A stretch of 64,000 bases of DNA from Bacteroidota bacterium (GCA_026391695.1 JAPLDP010000064.1:1-64000), one strand, 5' to 3'; counted from the stretch's first letter, positions 24,640-34,382 are shown. The notes: generated by a model from the sequence alone, not told the origin. Program-made: numbers and translations.

Positions 24640-24667
24640 AAAAGGTTATTTACATTAATCAAGGCTG

Positions 24668-24675
24668 CAAAGTTA
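24668..24675 (-). promoter_or_regulatory. -7 element of aspS promoter
   Basis: CAAAGTTA on the plus strand reads TAACTTTG on the minus strand, an exact TAnnTTTG match 29 bp before the aspS ATG. No clear TTTG at the normal spacing. Confidence 0.45.
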
Positions 24676-24741
24676 AAAAAAAGAGAATGGAGCGGGAAAA
24701 ATGAGTCAGGCGAAAGAACTATGGATAACTGTATTATTTTA

Positions 24742-24749
24742 TACTTTTG
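24742..24749 (+). promoter_or_regulatory. -7 element of C1B peptidase promoter
   Basis: TACTTTTG fits TAnnTTTG and lies 41 bp before the ATG at 24791. No -33 element is evident. Confidence 0.4.
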
Positions 24750-24790
24750 TCTGGAATTGATAGGTTTTGTTTAACATTAACAACAAAAAA

Positions 24791-26005
24791 ATGAAGTATT
24801 ACATCACAACATTAATGGTTTTCATTTTGGGGGCAGGACTTTTAGCCCCCAATATCAGCTATGCACAGGATGAAGCTAAAAAAACCGATGAAGGTTACCA
24901 GTTCACCATTATAAAACAGCTTCCTGCAACCCCCGTCGAAAACCAGTATAAATCGAGTACATGCTGGAGCTATGCAACAATTTCTTTCCTGGAGTCTGAA
25001 TTATTGAGAACGGGACATGGCGAATATGATCTCTCCGAAATGTTCATCGTCCGGCATACTTATCCTGAAAAGGCTGAAAAATATGTCAGGGTGCATGGCA
25101 AAATGGAATTTGGTCCAGGTGGAGCATCCCATGATGTGACTGAAGAGATTAAAAAATATGGCATTGTTCCGGAAGAGATCTATAGTGGGATGACTATCGG
25201 AGAAAAGAACCCTGTTCATAATGAAATGGATGCTGTTTTGAAAGCTTATGTGGATGCGATTGTTCAGAATCCGAATAATAAATTGTCGCCTGTATGGCAT
25301 GACGGATTTGAAGCTGTCGTTGATGCCTATCTTGGTAGACTTCCCGAAAAATTTGATTACAAGGGCAAGGAATATACACCCATAAGTTTTGCTGGATCAC
25401 TGGGATTGAATCTGGATGATTATATTGAACTGGCATCCTTTTCACATCATCCCTTCTATGAAAAATTTGTTCTTGAGGTTCCCGATAACTGGATGGGTGA
25501 TGAAATATATAACATCCCATTGGATGACCTGGAAAAAGTGATTGATTATTCTCTTGAAAACGGTTATACTGTCGCCTGGGGGGCTGATATGAGCGAAAAA
25601 GGATTCTCCTGGAAGAATGGTGTAGCCATAGTCCCTGAAGCCCGGCCTGATAAAATGACCATTGAAGAAAAAGAAAAATGGGAGAAGATGACTGATTCGG
25701 AAAAAGATGCCTCGCTTTACAAATTTGATAAACCCGGATTTGAAAAAACGATCACCCAGGTTATACACCAACAGGCCTTTGACAATTACAACATGACTGA
25801 CGATCATGGGATGCATATTACCGGAATAGCCAAAGACCAGAATGGTAACCTGTACTATATTGTTAAAAACTCCTGGGGAACCGATGCCAAATATAAAGGG
25901 TATATGTATGCTTCCAAGCCTTATGTGCTCATGAACACCCTTGATATCATGGTGAATAAGGATGGGATTCCGAAGGAGATAAAAACCAAACTGGGAATAA
26001 AATAG
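24791..26005 (+). CDS. secreted C1B papain-like peptidase (aminopeptidase C/bleomycin hydrolase type)
   Basis: A 404-residue cysteine peptidase from the ATG at 24791, with a signal peptide (MKYYITTLMVFILGAGLLAPNISYA). The catalytic triad is visible: C58 in SSTCWSYA, H339 in DDHGMHITG and N360 in VKNSWGT. The length and order match PepC/bleomycin hydrolase; cytoplasmic PepC lacks a signal peptide, so this is an exported variant, as known in Bacteroidota. An extra in-frame ATG 24 bp upstream would place charged residues before the signal peptide and is less likely. It likely trims peptides in the periplasm or outside. Confidence 0.93.
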   Translation: MKYYITTLMVFILGAGLLAPNISYAQDEAKKTDEGYQFTIIKQLPATPVENQYKSSTCWSYATISFLESELLRTGHGEYDLSEMFIVRHTYPEKAEKYVRVHGKMEFGPGGASHDVTEEIKKYGIVPEEIYSGMTIGEKNPVHNEMDAVLKAYVDAIVQNPNNKLSPVWHDGFEAVVDAYLGRLPEKFDYKGKEYTPISFAGSLGLNLDDYIELASFSHHPFYEKFVLEVPDNWMGDEIYNIPLDDLEKVIDYSLENGYTVAWGADMSEKGFSWKNGVAIVPEARPDKMTIEEKEKWEKMTDSEKDASLYKFDKPGFEKTITQVIHQQAFDNYNMTDDHGMHITGIAKDQNGNLYYIVKNSWGTDAKYKGYMYASKPYVLMNTLDIMVNKDGIPKEIKTKLGIK

Positions 26006-26030
26006 CTCTGTTTCTGCAATTTGTTTAACG

Positions 26031-26062
26031 TTGAGCGTTGGTTATACCTGCGCTCAATTTTA
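26031..26062 (+). terminator. possible terminator after C1B peptidase
   Basis: TTGAGCG (26031-26037) pairs with CGCTCAA (26051-26057), 13-nt loop, followed by TTTTA. The gap is convergent with the next gene, so this may also block antisense reading. Confidence 0.4.
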
Positions 26063-26088
26063 GTACGTAGAATTCTTTTACACAATAA

Positions 26089-27591
26089 TTATACTCTCAT
26101 CAGTATGATAGAATAATCATCGTTGTATACCACCTTCCACCCCGAATCCTTCAGGCGTTGCTCCAGAAAAGACTTTTCATAATCAGTCATTATCACTTTA
26201 TAGAAAAAAATGACATTAAACTTATATTTTTCCAGGCCCTCATTCCATTTTTCAGGTTTCTGCATGATTTGGCGGTAATTGTCCCTGATGAATGTTGAGG
26301 GGTATGCTTCCGGGCGTGCATCATAGAAAACCTTTTCCTGAGGAAAAAGATGAAAGATCAGATAGCTGCCGATATTCATATTATTCAGTATTGGACCTGA
26401 AAGTTTATTTTTCCTGAAAAAATAAGCGGCATTGTTCATTTTTTCATTTTCGATGCCTAATCCTGATATCTTGAGCATTGAAAAAGAATGAATTATAAAA
26501 AAGTTGATGATCACGTAAGATATCATGCAATATAAGATGGTCTGAAGCCGAATATTGTAATTTTCAACAATGATTTTGTGATTCAGGGCCATGATTGGGA
26601 TCATCATCAAACCAAATATACATTCAAAGCGGTTCATTCTCCAGGCCAATATACTGATGAATAAAAACAATAGTAAATAAACGCACAGTGATCTAAGATT
26701 TTTCTTGATAAGCACCAAAACCAAGTTCACCGCTGCTATTAAGAAAATGAGCTTGAAATAGAAAAAGTAGACATTCTGAAATAAATGACCTTCCTCCAAA
26801 AAGGGAACCGGAAAATTTTCGGTGATCTGCATATCAAAATTGTGAAAGATTGTCAAGGGTTCTAAGAGAGCCTTGACATGGAACGGGCTTACCATACTCG
26901 ACAGGACCAAAGCACCCAGAAGGATGGAATGGTTTTTAATCGATTTATGATTGATAAGGTTATGAAGCCAGAACGCACCAACAAAGACAAAATTGAAAAC
27001 GAAGAAGATATGTATATTCACCCAGAGGATCTGAATGATGACAAGTGTAATCAAAAGCCATTTAAAACCGATCTCTTTGAGATCAAACCTGATCAACATA
27101 AAGAAAGCTATGCCAGAGAATAGGTAGCTGAAATTCTCCGGCCTCACCTCCACCCTGGACATTAGCAAGGGAACGACAAGTAGAGAGAATAAAAAAGCTA
27201 ATTTGAAACCGACTAATCTTTCGGCTGATTTGTAGAAGAAAAATAAAGCTAAAACTATTAACAGAGTGTTAAAAGCTGATAGTACTTCGAAGCCTGACAT
27301 CTTCCAAATGACATAATATATAACTCCCACACCCCAGTGATGGGTGGGAAATAGGAAATTGGTGTTGGTATATGAATAATAATTTGTGGAAAGGATTTTA
27401 TGCTCTTTGAAAAAGATTTCGCCATTTTTGATGTGCCTTCCTGCATCTGAAACCATAAAATTGATCTTCCGGGAATATAGGAAAGCCACCCATATCAGAA
27501 AGATGAGAAGCAAAAGGTATTTCCAGTACCTGGAATATTTTTTAATAAATTTGTTAACTGTATTCCATATCGATTTGACCAATAATTTCAT
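26089..27591 (-). CDS. GT-C-like polytopic glycosyltransferase
   Basis: A 500-residue protein from the ATG at 27591 with about 10-12 membrane helices. The first extracytoplasmic loop carries an acidic motif [11 protein letters not shown], which is the place of the catalytic Asp in GT-C enzymes using polyprenyl-phosphate sugars, and the C-terminal soluble part has [10 protein letters not shown]...[11 protein letters not shown], common in bacterial GT39/GT83-like membrane proteins. Acceptor and sugar cannot be told. It diverges from the GT2 gene at 27638 with only 46 bp between the start codons; that GT2 could make its lipid-linked donor. Confidence 0.75.
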   Translation of the reverse strand: MKLLVKSIWNTVNKFIKKYSRYWKYLLLLIFLIWVAFLYSRKINFMVSDAGRHIKNGEIFFKEHKILSTNYYSYTNTNFLFPTHHWGVGVIYYVIWKMSGFEVLSAFNTLLIVLALFFFYKSAERLVGFKLAFLFSLLVVPLLMSRVEVRPENFSYLFSGIAFFMLIRFDLKEIGFKWLLITLVIIQILWVNIHIFFVFNFVFVGAFWLHNLINHKSIKNHSILLGALVLSSMVSPFHVKALLEPLTIFHNFDMQITENFPVPFLEEGHLFQNVYFFYFKLIFLIAAVNLVLVLIKKNLRSLCVYLLLFLFISILAWRMNRFECIFGLMMIPIMALNHKIIVENYNIRLQTILYCMISYVIINFFIIHSFSMLKISGLGIENEKMNNAAYFFRKNKLSGPILNNMNIGSYLIFHLFPQEKVFYDARPEAYPSTFIRDNYRQIMQKPEKWNEGLEKYKFNVIFFYKVIMTDYEKSFLEQRLKDSGWKVVYNDDYSIILMRV

Positions 27592-27637
27592 ATGGATCCT
27601 TTCTGCAATACTACACAAAAATAAATTTAATCATTCT

Positions 27638-28372
27638 ATGAATCACAAAAAACTTTCTGTCATCATTCCGGCATATAATGAAGCTAAAACTATTCATTTG
27701 ATAATGGATAAAGTGTGCCGGGTGACACTGAGCGGTGATCTGTCGAAAGAGCTTATTGTTGTGAATGATTATTCCGGGGATGATACGGCAACTGTTGTTG
27801 AAGCTTATATTGATCTGCATAAAGATCACACGATTAAATTATTCAACCAGCCTGTGAACATGGGTAAAGGGGCTGCATTGCACAGGGGAATTCAGGAGGC
27901 TACAGGTGATTATATAATCATTCAGGATGCCGACCTGGAATATGATCCTGAAGAATATAACATCCTTCTGAAACCGATGCTTGAAGGATACGCCGATGTG
28001 GTTTACGGATCGCGATTCATAGGTGGTAATCCCCACCGCATTCTGTTTTTCTGGCATACCATCGGCAACAGGCTTCTCACCTTTATCTCAAACATGTTCA
28101 CTAATCTGAATCTGACCGATATGGAAACCTGTTACAAGCTATTCAGGGCGGAAATCATTAAGAAGATTCTATTCAAAGAGAACCGTTTTGGATTTGAACC
28201 GGAGGTGACTGCTAAGATTGCCAGATTCTCTGGTATCAGGATATATGAAGTTGGTATTTCTTACTATGGCAGGACGTATGAGGAGGGGAAGAAGATCGGC
28301 GCCAAAGACGGTTTCCGGGCGATATATTGCATCCTGAAATACAACATCTTCAGCCGAAGATACCTCAAATAA
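27638..28372 (+). CDS. GT2 polyprenyl-phosphate glycosyltransferase (DPM-like)
   Basis: A 244-residue GT-A enzyme from the ATG at 27638. Visible motifs are [24 protein letters not shown] (nucleotide-binding Asp), and [14 protein letters not shown] (DxD) followed by YGSRFIGGN and a C-terminal [13 protein letters not shown]. The pattern matches dolichol-phosphate-mannose-synthase-like enzymes that load a sugar on undecaprenyl phosphate at the cytoplasmic face; the absence of C-terminal membrane helices matches the soluble DPM1 type. The longer open frame upstream to 27386 runs antisense through the divergent GT-C gene and is rejected. Confidence 0.9.
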   Translation: MNHKKLSVIIPAYNEAKTIHLIMDKVCRVTLSGDLSKELIVVNDYSGDDTATVVEAYIDLHKDHTIKLFNQPVNMGKGAALHRGIQEATGDYIIIQDADLEYDPEEYNILLKPMLEGYADVVYGSRFIGGNPHRILFFWHTIGNRLLTFISNMFTNLNLTDMETCYKLFRAEIIKKILFKENRFGFEPEVTAKIARFSGIRIYEVGISYYGRTYEEGKKIGAKDGFRAIYCILKYNIFSRRYLK

Positions 28373-28373
28373 A

Positions 28374-28474
28374 CTCTCTGTGCCCACTGTGCCTCCTCTG
28401 TGTTCTCTGTGATACTTGTATTTATTTAAAAGTGACACAGAGAGCCACAGAGAAAGCACAGTGAAACACAGAGG
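28374..28474. repeat. dispersed CTCTGTG/CACAGAG palindromic repeat, copy A
   Basis: CTCTGTG words on the left are mirrored by CACAGAG words on the right around a core GATACTTGTATTTAT. The same core recurs at 29281-29357 (B) and 30701-30792 (C), and a diverged relative at 48020-48100 (D). It lies between the GT2 and the methyltransferase genes. Confidence 0.75.
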
Positions 28475-28543
28475 TAATATTGGGTTTTAGTTATTTGCGA
28501 CTCATAGTTAAACTTTTTTTAATCTTAAAATTTTACATCAGAC

Positions 28544-29278
28544 ATGGAAGATCCCTCACAACCTAAAGGAATTCTGTCAGGCAATTATGCACTTGAAAGA
28601 AAAAATAAACCTGAATTGATCTTTCGTTATAAAACCCGTGCCAGGGTGGTCGTTAATTCAGCAAGTAGATATTTGAAAAAATCAAAGGGCTTACATGTCC
28701 TTGATATGGGATCAGCCGAAGGTCTTACCTTGCAGGAGATGGACAGGCTAATGCCCGAAAGTGATTTTATCGGAATTGAATTCTCCAAAGAACTTATTGA
28801 ATCTGCATCTTACATCCCTTTTAATATAAAAATCATTCAGGGAGATGTAACTTGTCTTCCTGCTGAATTACCCAGAAACTTCTACGATATAGTATCTGCA
28901 CTTGCGCTTCTTGAACATTTAAATAATCCTGTCAAGGCCATTCAAGAAGCGTATGAAGTTTTAAAACCGGGCGGGATATTTGTGGCTACCTGCCCGGTCC
29001 CCTCCTGGGATAATCTCTCAAATAAAATAGGGCTGTTAAAAGAAGACCATCATGAATCTGATATGTATAAGAAGGAATTAGTTAATACCTTGCAGATGGG
29101 TGGTTTTGAAATCCTTGAATACCGACGTTTCATGTTTGCCCCGGTTTCATTTTTACCTTATTTACATATTTATCCCCCTCCGCATATATCACTTAAACTA
29201 GACAAGATCATTGAAACTCTTCGATTATTCAATTTTCTATTTGTAAATCAAATGATTATTGGGGAAAAAGCTATTTAA
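28544..29278 (+). CDS. class I SAM-dependent methyltransferase
   Basis: A 244-residue methyltransferase with the Rossmann motifs VLDMGSAEGL (motif I), DFIGIEFS (motif II acidic), GDVTCLP and FYDIVSALALLEHL (motif post-II), then LKPGGIFVATCP. Such proteins in polysaccharide loci often methylate a sugar or a lipid-linked intermediate, but the substrate is not evident. The gene is bracketed by repeat copies A and B and has the opposite orientation to the next genes. Confidence 0.88.
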   Translation: MEDPSQPKGILSGNYALERKNKPELIFRYKTRARVVVNSASRYLKKSKGLHVLDMGSAEGLTLQEMDRLMPESDFIGIEFSKELIESASYIPFNIKIIQGDVTCLPAELPRNFYDIVSALALLEHLNNPVKAIQEAYEVLKPGGIFVATCPVPSWDNLSNKIGLLKEDHHESDMYKKELVNTLQMGGFEILEYRRFMFAPVSFLPYLHIYPPPHISLKLDKIIETLRLFNFLFVNQMIIGEKAI

Positions 29279-29280
29279 CT

Positions 29281-29357
29281 TTGTGCCCTCTATGTCTCTC
29301 TGTGATACTTGTATTTATAAAAAAAGTGACATAGAGAGGCACAGAAAATCACAGAAG
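29281..29357. repeat. dispersed CTCTGTG/CACAGAG palindromic repeat, copy B
   Basis: It shares the core GTGATACTTGTATTTAT and flanking inverted words with copies A and C. It lies between the convergent methyltransferase and FrhB-like genes and ends 6 bp before the FrhB-like stop codon. Confidence 0.75.
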
Positions 29358-29363
29358 AGCATT

Positions 29364-30674
29364 TTAAAGATCCTCCCTCTTAACAGAGAATGTGATTCTC
29401 TTCCAGAACACTTTAAATGAATTGAATGTCTTTCCGACAAAACCGGAAGGCAGCATATCCACCACCCAGGTCACCAAACGGGTCCGCAGGATCACCAAGA
29501 TGACACTCATCGTAAATTCGAACACACGTCGCTTGAAATTGATATTAGATGGAAATGACAGATTGTAATCAGGCCGGAATTTCCGGCGTTTCATCCGGAT
29601 AAAGGCACCCCTTTTCTTGTTATCATACATGTGCGAGTGCATCTTCACCGCCTCCTGCTCCGTTAAAGGTAGTACCTCCACCACGCCTTCATCGATCATT
29701 TGATCCAGGATGGCTTTTCCGGCTTTCGAACGGGCCATGACGATCGAGAAGCCCTTGCCTCTCTCTTCATATACCGGCGCCCAGGCATCCCCGACGGATA
29801 TATCCGCGAACTCATTGGCAACATCGATGCACACCCTGCAGCGGTCCATCATGTGAAAAGGGATCAGGTAGTTTGCGTGGAATTTGGGAAGCTGGTATAC
29901 CCTGCCACTTTTCATCTCCACGCGCATATTCCCCGGCCATTCGCCATGCCTGAACTGCAGGTCGGCGATCTCCCTGTAGTCTTTCTCGCCATGTGAGCGG
30001 AGAAAACTCCTTATGGACGAAAAATGCAGGTTTAGTCCGCAATAGGGAGCGATGATACAGCCGATTTTTTTAACTGAAGGATGCCCGGCCATCTGCAATT
30101 TGCGGATCGAATGCACCTGGCATGGAAGGCCTACATACGTCAACGTGCCATTGAACTGTTCCATCTCTGGCAAAAGCTCGTTTACCGGCGTTACCAGGTA
30201 CTTGCTCTGGGCAGCCGACAGTACCTCTTCGCGAGTGGTGGCTATGAATGGCCTGGGCAGCCAGGGCTCTTTGGCCGACATACCCAAAACCACTGCACCT
30301 TGGATCATGTTCCTTTCCAGCAACCAGATCAGGGCTGTAGAGATCACGCCGGCACTGCCTCCCCGCCTGCGGATAGTGGGATCGGAAGAGAACGCGATGA
30401 GTAGGTTGCGATAGGTACCGAAATAGGGATGGTGGATGCCCTTTCCGCCGAAAACAAATTGATTCAGCGCCGGAAAGTTCACCTCCTCACCGGAGCAGGC
30501 CGTCCAGAGATCCCGGGCAAGGGTATCGCTCAGTTTCTGCTCAATCTGGGGCAATATCGTTCCTATGCGATCGGTGAACCGCATCTGGCCCTGGCTTAGC
30601 CCTATGCAGCTACCGCAGCGGGTACAGAGGCCGTGATCAATCACATGCTGGATTTTCTGCAAATCCGTCATCAT
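29364..30674 (-). CDS. coenzyme F420 hydrogenase/dehydrogenase beta subunit-like protein (FrhB family)
   Basis: A 436-residue FrhB-family protein from the ATG at 30674 (an upstream TTG at 30683 is less likely). The N-terminus has CTRCGSC, a reduced iron-sulfur motif lacking the fourth cysteine of a full cluster, then the FrhB core with RRGGSAGVISTALIWLLE and YVGLPCQVHSIRKLQ, and a second CRVC pair. In polysaccharide clusters FrhB-like proteins accompany pyruvyl or glycosyl transfer genes with unknown redox chemistry. No pyruvyltransferase is present here. The gene appears more GC-rich than its neighbours, suggesting separate acquisition. Repeats B and C bracket it. Confidence 0.85.
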   Translation of the reverse strand: MMTDLQKIQHVIDHGLCTRCGSCIGLSQGQMRFTDRIGTILPQIEQKLSDTLARDLWTACSGEEVNFPALNQFVFGGKGIHHPYFGTYRNLLIAFSSDPTIRRRGGSAGVISTALIWLLERNMIQGAVVLGMSAKEPWLPRPFIATTREEVLSAAQSKYLVTPVNELLPEMEQFNGTLTYVGLPCQVHSIRKLQMAGHPSVKKIGCIIAPYCGLNLHFSSIRSFLRSHGEKDYREIADLQFRHGEWPGNMRVEMKSGRVYQLPKFHANYLIPFHMMDRCRVCIDVANEFADISVGDAWAPVYEERGKGFSIVMARSKAGKAILDQMIDEGVVEVLPLTEQEAVKMHSHMYDNKKRGAFIRMKRRKFRPDYNLSFPSNINFKRRVFEFTMSVILVILRTRLVTWVVDMLPSGFVGKTFNSFKVFWKRITFSVKREDL

Positions 30675-30700
30675 CCGAATCAAATTATATCTCCGTATAT

Positions 30701-30792
30701 CACTGTGCCTCTCCTCTGTGACCTCTGTGATACTTGCATTTATTAAAAGGCGACACAGAGATGCACAGAGAAGGCACGGAGGGCCACAGAGA
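30701..30792. repeat. dispersed CTCTGTG/CACAGAG palindromic repeat, copy C
   Basis: Same core as copies A and B (GTGATACTTGCATTTATT). It lies between the FrhB-like and alpha/alpha-toroid genes. Confidence 0.75.
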
Positions 30793-30818
30793 AAAAATAT
30801 TAGTGGTTTACAAAATTT

Positions 30819-32423
30819 TTAAAACTCAATTTCTGATTTAATTTTTATTTCATTCACTCCAGGTTTTAATCTGATTCTATCTTCACTTAGCACAATCATC
30901 TCCTCAGGGACGAAATTCCCGGCACTCGCCACATGCCGCAACGAATAATGCGGCGCACGGTAAAGCTCCAATCCCTTCAAACCACCACCCGTAAACGTGT
31001 CCTCAATAACAACTTGATCGTTTTTCAATTCAACGGTGCGGACAAATTCTACATCGATTGACGGACTTGAAAAGATCATCGCTTTTCTCAGCCAGGTCAT
31101 CAACCGGTGTCCAAACAGGTAACTGACCACCCTCAGGATCACATGCCTTAAAGGCGACGATTTCATCCAACCATGTTTTGACAACCGTCCCCTGATGATG
31201 ATCTTATCCTCCGCTGATCTCTCAACCTGATATCCGGCATCCAGCCAGTGGGTCACCCCCACCTTACCTTTTCCCAGTCTTGCCCGCCATCCAAAATTAA
31301 CCTCCCTGATCCCTTTCCTGTCAAAGACATTGACAATTCCCCCCTTCTTTGCATACACATACATACTTTTCACCCCGGCATAATGCCGGATCCAGATACC
31401 GGCCTGTTCCAGGTATTGGTTGAAAAGCTTATCAGCGGGTAACTGTATGCTTTGCTCGGTCATTTTTTCCAGATAAGGAAGGCTGCGGTAACACGATTGA
31501 TACACATAGTGACACGTATACCGGTCATCAGTCCGGTGAAGGAAATGTCCCGGATCAGATGTCTGGCTAAAAAGAGTCCGGACAATTTTTGCCGTCAGTG
31601 GGCTTTTCTCAGCCATCCTGATAAGTCCGTAAGGAACAATATAATCCGTATTTCGCGCGTTGATCATCACCGGTGTATGCCCTGACACGGATATCAGCTT
31701 TGAAATGTAATCGGCTGCTTTTTCCAACGCCAGCGATATCTTCTTATCACCGGTTATTTCATAGATATCCCAGAGACAGTCTATAGTAACGGATAAATAA
31801 CCGGCATCCGTACCCCCGTATTCCGGGAACCAACCTTCAGGTGACTGACCATTAAGAAATTCATCCAATCGGTTTCTAAGCTTAGCCAGATCGATCTGTA
31901 TGCCCGGAATTCCTCTGCAAAGAAACAAACCTGCCAATCCGGCAGCTTCTTGGTTAAAGGCTTGAACCTCGCGGTGCGACATCAGCCAATTAGCTGCTTT
32001 CTGTATGGCCTTCTTTACCTGCTCATTTTCAATATTGTACTGCCTTTCCCGGGCGACGAGTCCGACAGCATATAAACTGAATGCCGTTGGGGGATAGCCC
32101 GATTCATAAGGATAATATTCATTGAATGCCCCGCTGCGAAGTTGCTGCGATGCCCAGAAAATAAGTGCGCCATCCACCCATTTCAGGGCATACGGATGCA
32201 GATACAATGGATTGCCGGGAAAATCAAGGTGATAAAGAGTGTGTGGGATCAGCATGCCTTGTTGCAGGATCATCGACGAAAAGTCCCTTATCTTGTAATG
32301 CCAGAAATTCCTGTCAAAGCATCCGAAAGTGCATGAATCCTCATCCCTGTCGAGCTGAGTGAGAATTCCCTGTAACCGGGTAAGCAGGTAGCTTCGGAAT
32401 TGATGTATATTGAAATTCGTCAT
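30819..32423 (-). CDS. alpha/alpha-toroid protein, heparinase/lyase-like, function uncertain
   Basis: A 534-residue protein. The first part (about 1-350) consists of repeated helices with aromatic motifs (ALKWVDGALIFWASQQLRSGAFNEYYPYESG, TAFSLYAVGLV), similar to alpha/alpha-toroid domains of polysaccharide lyases and GH enzymes; the last 180 residues are beta-rich, as in heparinase-II-type C-terminal domains. No signal peptide is visible, which is unusual for a degradative lyase and suggests a cytoplasmic step such as epimerisation or processing in glycan synthesis. Its ATG at 32423 directly abuts the stop of the next upstream gene. Confidence 0.7.
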   Translation of the reverse strand: MTNFNIHQFRSYLLTRLQGILTQLDRDEDSCTFGCFDRNFWHYKIRDFSSMILQQGMLIPHTLYHLDFPGNPLYLHPYALKWVDGALIFWASQQLRSGAFNEYYPYESGYPPTAFSLYAVGLVARERQYNIENEQVKKAIQKAANWLMSHREVQAFNQEAAGLAGLFLCRGIPGIQIDLAKLRNRLDEFLNGQSPEGWFPEYGGTDAGYLSVTIDCLWDIYEITGDKKISLALEKAADYISKLISVSGHTPVMINARNTDYIVPYGLIRMAEKSPLTAKIVRTLFSQTSDPGHFLHRTDDRYTCHYVYQSCYRSLPYLEKMTEQSIQLPADKLFNQYLEQAGIWIRHYAGVKSMYVYAKKGGIVNVFDRKGIREVNFGWRARLGKGKVGVTHWLDAGYQVERSAEDKIIIRGRLSKHGWMKSSPLRHVILRVVSYLFGHRLMTWLRKAMIFSSPSIDVEFVRTVELKNDQVVIEDTFTGGGLKGLELYRAPHYSLRHVASAGNFVPEEMIVLSEDRIRLKPGVNEIKIKSEIEF

Positions 32424-33374
32424 TTACGACTCCTTTGTTTGTATAAAAAAGAAAGGCAATCCAACCAGTGCAGCAATGATAATCCTGAATAGCGACATAA
32501 GTCCGACTCCAGCCAATGTGGCATAAGATGCTGCCCCTTTAAAAAATGTGATGATTACTGCATCGCGGGGGCCCAGCCCGGCAATGGAAACCGGAAGAGC
32601 TCCCGCAAGCAGGGCCAGGAAACAACCAGTATACACGTTTACCAGCGATATCCTGATACCGAACATCCAGAAAATAATAAAAAATTCAAATCCCTGTACC
32701 AGCCATAACAGGATGGATATCAACAGATACCACTGGATATGCTGATCAAAATGCCCGATGACCTGCTTCCATCTGAAATAAAAAAAGTCACCGCTTTTTT
32801 TATTCAGATAGCCTTTAAACCTCTTTTCAATCCATGAAGATATCCCTTTTCTGAAATAATAGAGCAGGACAACTGTCATTATGAACAGTCCAAGGATTAG
32901 AGTAATGAGGTTCAGGATAGATAAGTTGTTGTCTGTTAACATAATATAAACAACAAGGAATATAAAGAGGTTCATGATGACAGCTAGCAAATCAAGTGAT
33001 TTTTCGAGCATTACCAGAATCAACACAGGCGTATTGAGTGGAAGCTTCCGCATCCAGGGTATACGGACAAACTCTCCCATCTTCCCTGGGATCACAAGGT
33101 TGGCGCTGTAACTTCCGACTACCTGTTGAAAGGATTTGTAAAAAGTTTGTGTTACGCCTCCGATGCGTCGTACCATGACTTTCCAACGCACGGTGGCCAA
33201 GAAGAACTGGGGAATGAATGACAAAAGGAACACAAGGGCTGGAAGGAGCCTTATTTGCCTGAATGTGGCAGCCAGCTGTACAAAATCCATTTTCCGGTAA
33301 ATCAGCCACAGGATTACACCGCTTAGCAAAATCGAAAGAAAAAGTTTGATATACTTTTTTAATTGATCCTTCAT
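32424..33374 (-). CDS. lysylphosphatidylglycerol synthase TM/AglD-like flippase-domain protein (UPF0104)
   Basis: A 316-residue polytopic protein with about eight membrane helices and typical LPG_synthase_TM phrases such as RWKVMVRRIGG near residue 62 and GALPVSIAGLGPRDAVIITFF near residue 265. Proteins of this family (archaeal AglD, MprF relatives) are found in loci for surface glycans, where they may flip lipid-linked sugars or transfer groups to lipids. It lies between the GT2 gene and the toroid gene with no gap to the latter, so the four genes 30819-35812 form one transcription unit. Confidence 0.85.
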   Translation of the reverse strand: MKDQLKKYIKLFLSILLSGVILWLIYRKMDFVQLAATFRQIRLLPALVFLLSFIPQFFLATVRWKVMVRRIGGVTQTFYKSFQQVVGSYSANLVIPGKMGEFVRIPWMRKLPLNTPVLILVMLEKSLDLLAVIMNLFIFLVVYIMLTDNNLSILNLITLILGLFIMTVVLLYYFRKGISSWIEKRFKGYLNKKSGDFFYFRWKQVIGHFDQHIQWYLLISILLWLVQGFEFFIIFWMFGIRISLVNVYTGCFLALLAGALPVSIAGLGPRDAVIITFFKGAASYATLAGVGLMSLFRIIIAALVGLPFFFIQTKES

Positions 33375-33398
33375 ATATGGACTATCCCACAGGAGATA

Positions 33399-34382
33399 TT
33401 ATTTCTTATTTCCAGATTTCACAGGTTCCTTTTTCTGAACTTCAGCTTCCAATTCAAGTTTCCGTAAGCGATACTGGTTCTCCTCTAAAATTTTCCGGTT
33501 AACTGCAATAAGATCGGCTACAAAACCCAGAAAAAAGAAAAATACGCCGGTCAGGATCAGGATCGCGGTCAGTATGAGACTGGGCAACCGGGTCCGTTCG
33601 GTACCAATGATAAAAAATATCAGCCATCTCAGGCCCAGGATAAATCCGGCAGTAAAGGTGATGGATCCGAAAAAGACAAAAAACTTCAGCGGTTGATATG
33701 TGATGAATATCCTGAGTATAGTGAGGATAGATATCTTGATGTATGCCGGAATGCTTTTTACCAGGCGCGATGGTCTCAAGTCTTCATTCACGCTGACAGG
33801 GACCCATGTGATGGCCATATTTTTTCTCCCCGCCTGGATAATCGTCTCGAGTGTGTATGTATAGTCGTTGAATACATTAATCTGCATAGCTGCATTACGC
33901 GAAAAAGCACGGAATCCGCTAGGCGCATCAGGTATGTCGGTGGCACTTGCCTTTCTCACCACCCAAGAACCCAACCGCTGCATCTGTTTCTTGATCCACG
34001 AAAAATGTTTGATCTGCTGGATGGGGCGCACACCGATCACCATATCAGCTTTCCCGTCAAGGATGGGACGTGTCAGTGCAGGAATGTCATCGGCATTGTA
34101 TTGATTATCGGCATCCGTGTTGACGATCACATCAGCTCCTAACTTCATACAAGCCTCGGTACCGGCCATAAATACTTTGGCAAGACCCTGATTTTTTTTG
34201 AAAGAAATGATATGATCTACACCAAATTCCTCAGCTACTTTAACAGTATCATCAGTACTCCCATCGTCGATAATTAAAATTTCAGTGCAATCGAATCCCT
34301 CAACTATTTTGGGTAACGCATTTAAGGTAATTGCCAGAGTTTTAGCTTCGTTATAACAGGGTATTTGTATGATTAGTTTCAT
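33399..34382 (-). CDS. GT2 glycosyltransferase with C-terminal membrane anchor
   Basis: A 327-residue enzyme: GT-A domain with LIIQIPCYNEAKTL, LIIDDGSTDDT and VNTDADNQYNADD (DxD), then DAPSGFRAFSR, and two C-terminal membrane helices (about residues 230-255 and 270-295). The anchor and sequence pattern fit polyprenyl-phosphate glucosyl/mannosyl transferases of the GtrB/Dpm1 group. It overlaps the GT-C-like gene upstream by 4 bp (ATGA), so the two are translationally coupled; the pair could be a donor-maker and donor-user. Confidence 0.9.
   Translation of the reverse strand: MKLIIQIPCYNEAKTLAITLNALPKIVEGFDCTEILIIDDGSTDDTVKVAEEFGVDHIISFKKNQGLAKVFMAGTEACMKLGADVIVNTDADNQYNADDIPALTRPILDGKADMVIGVRPIQQIKHFSWIKKQMQRLGSWVVRKASATDIPDAPSGFRAFSRNAAMQINVFNDYTYTLETIIQAGRKNMAITWVPVSVNEDLRPSRLVKSIPAYIKISILTILRIFITYQPLKFFVFFGSITFTAGFILGLRWLIFFIIGTERTRLPSLILTAILILTGVFFFFLGFVADLIAVNRKILEENQYRLRKLELEAEVQKKEPVKSGNKK

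Noticed and set aside
27386-27637. N-terminal extension of the GT2 gene by 84 codons
   Set aside because: It runs antisense through the divergent GT-C gene, and the GT2 family starts at the ATG at 27638 ([10 protein letters not shown] follows at once).
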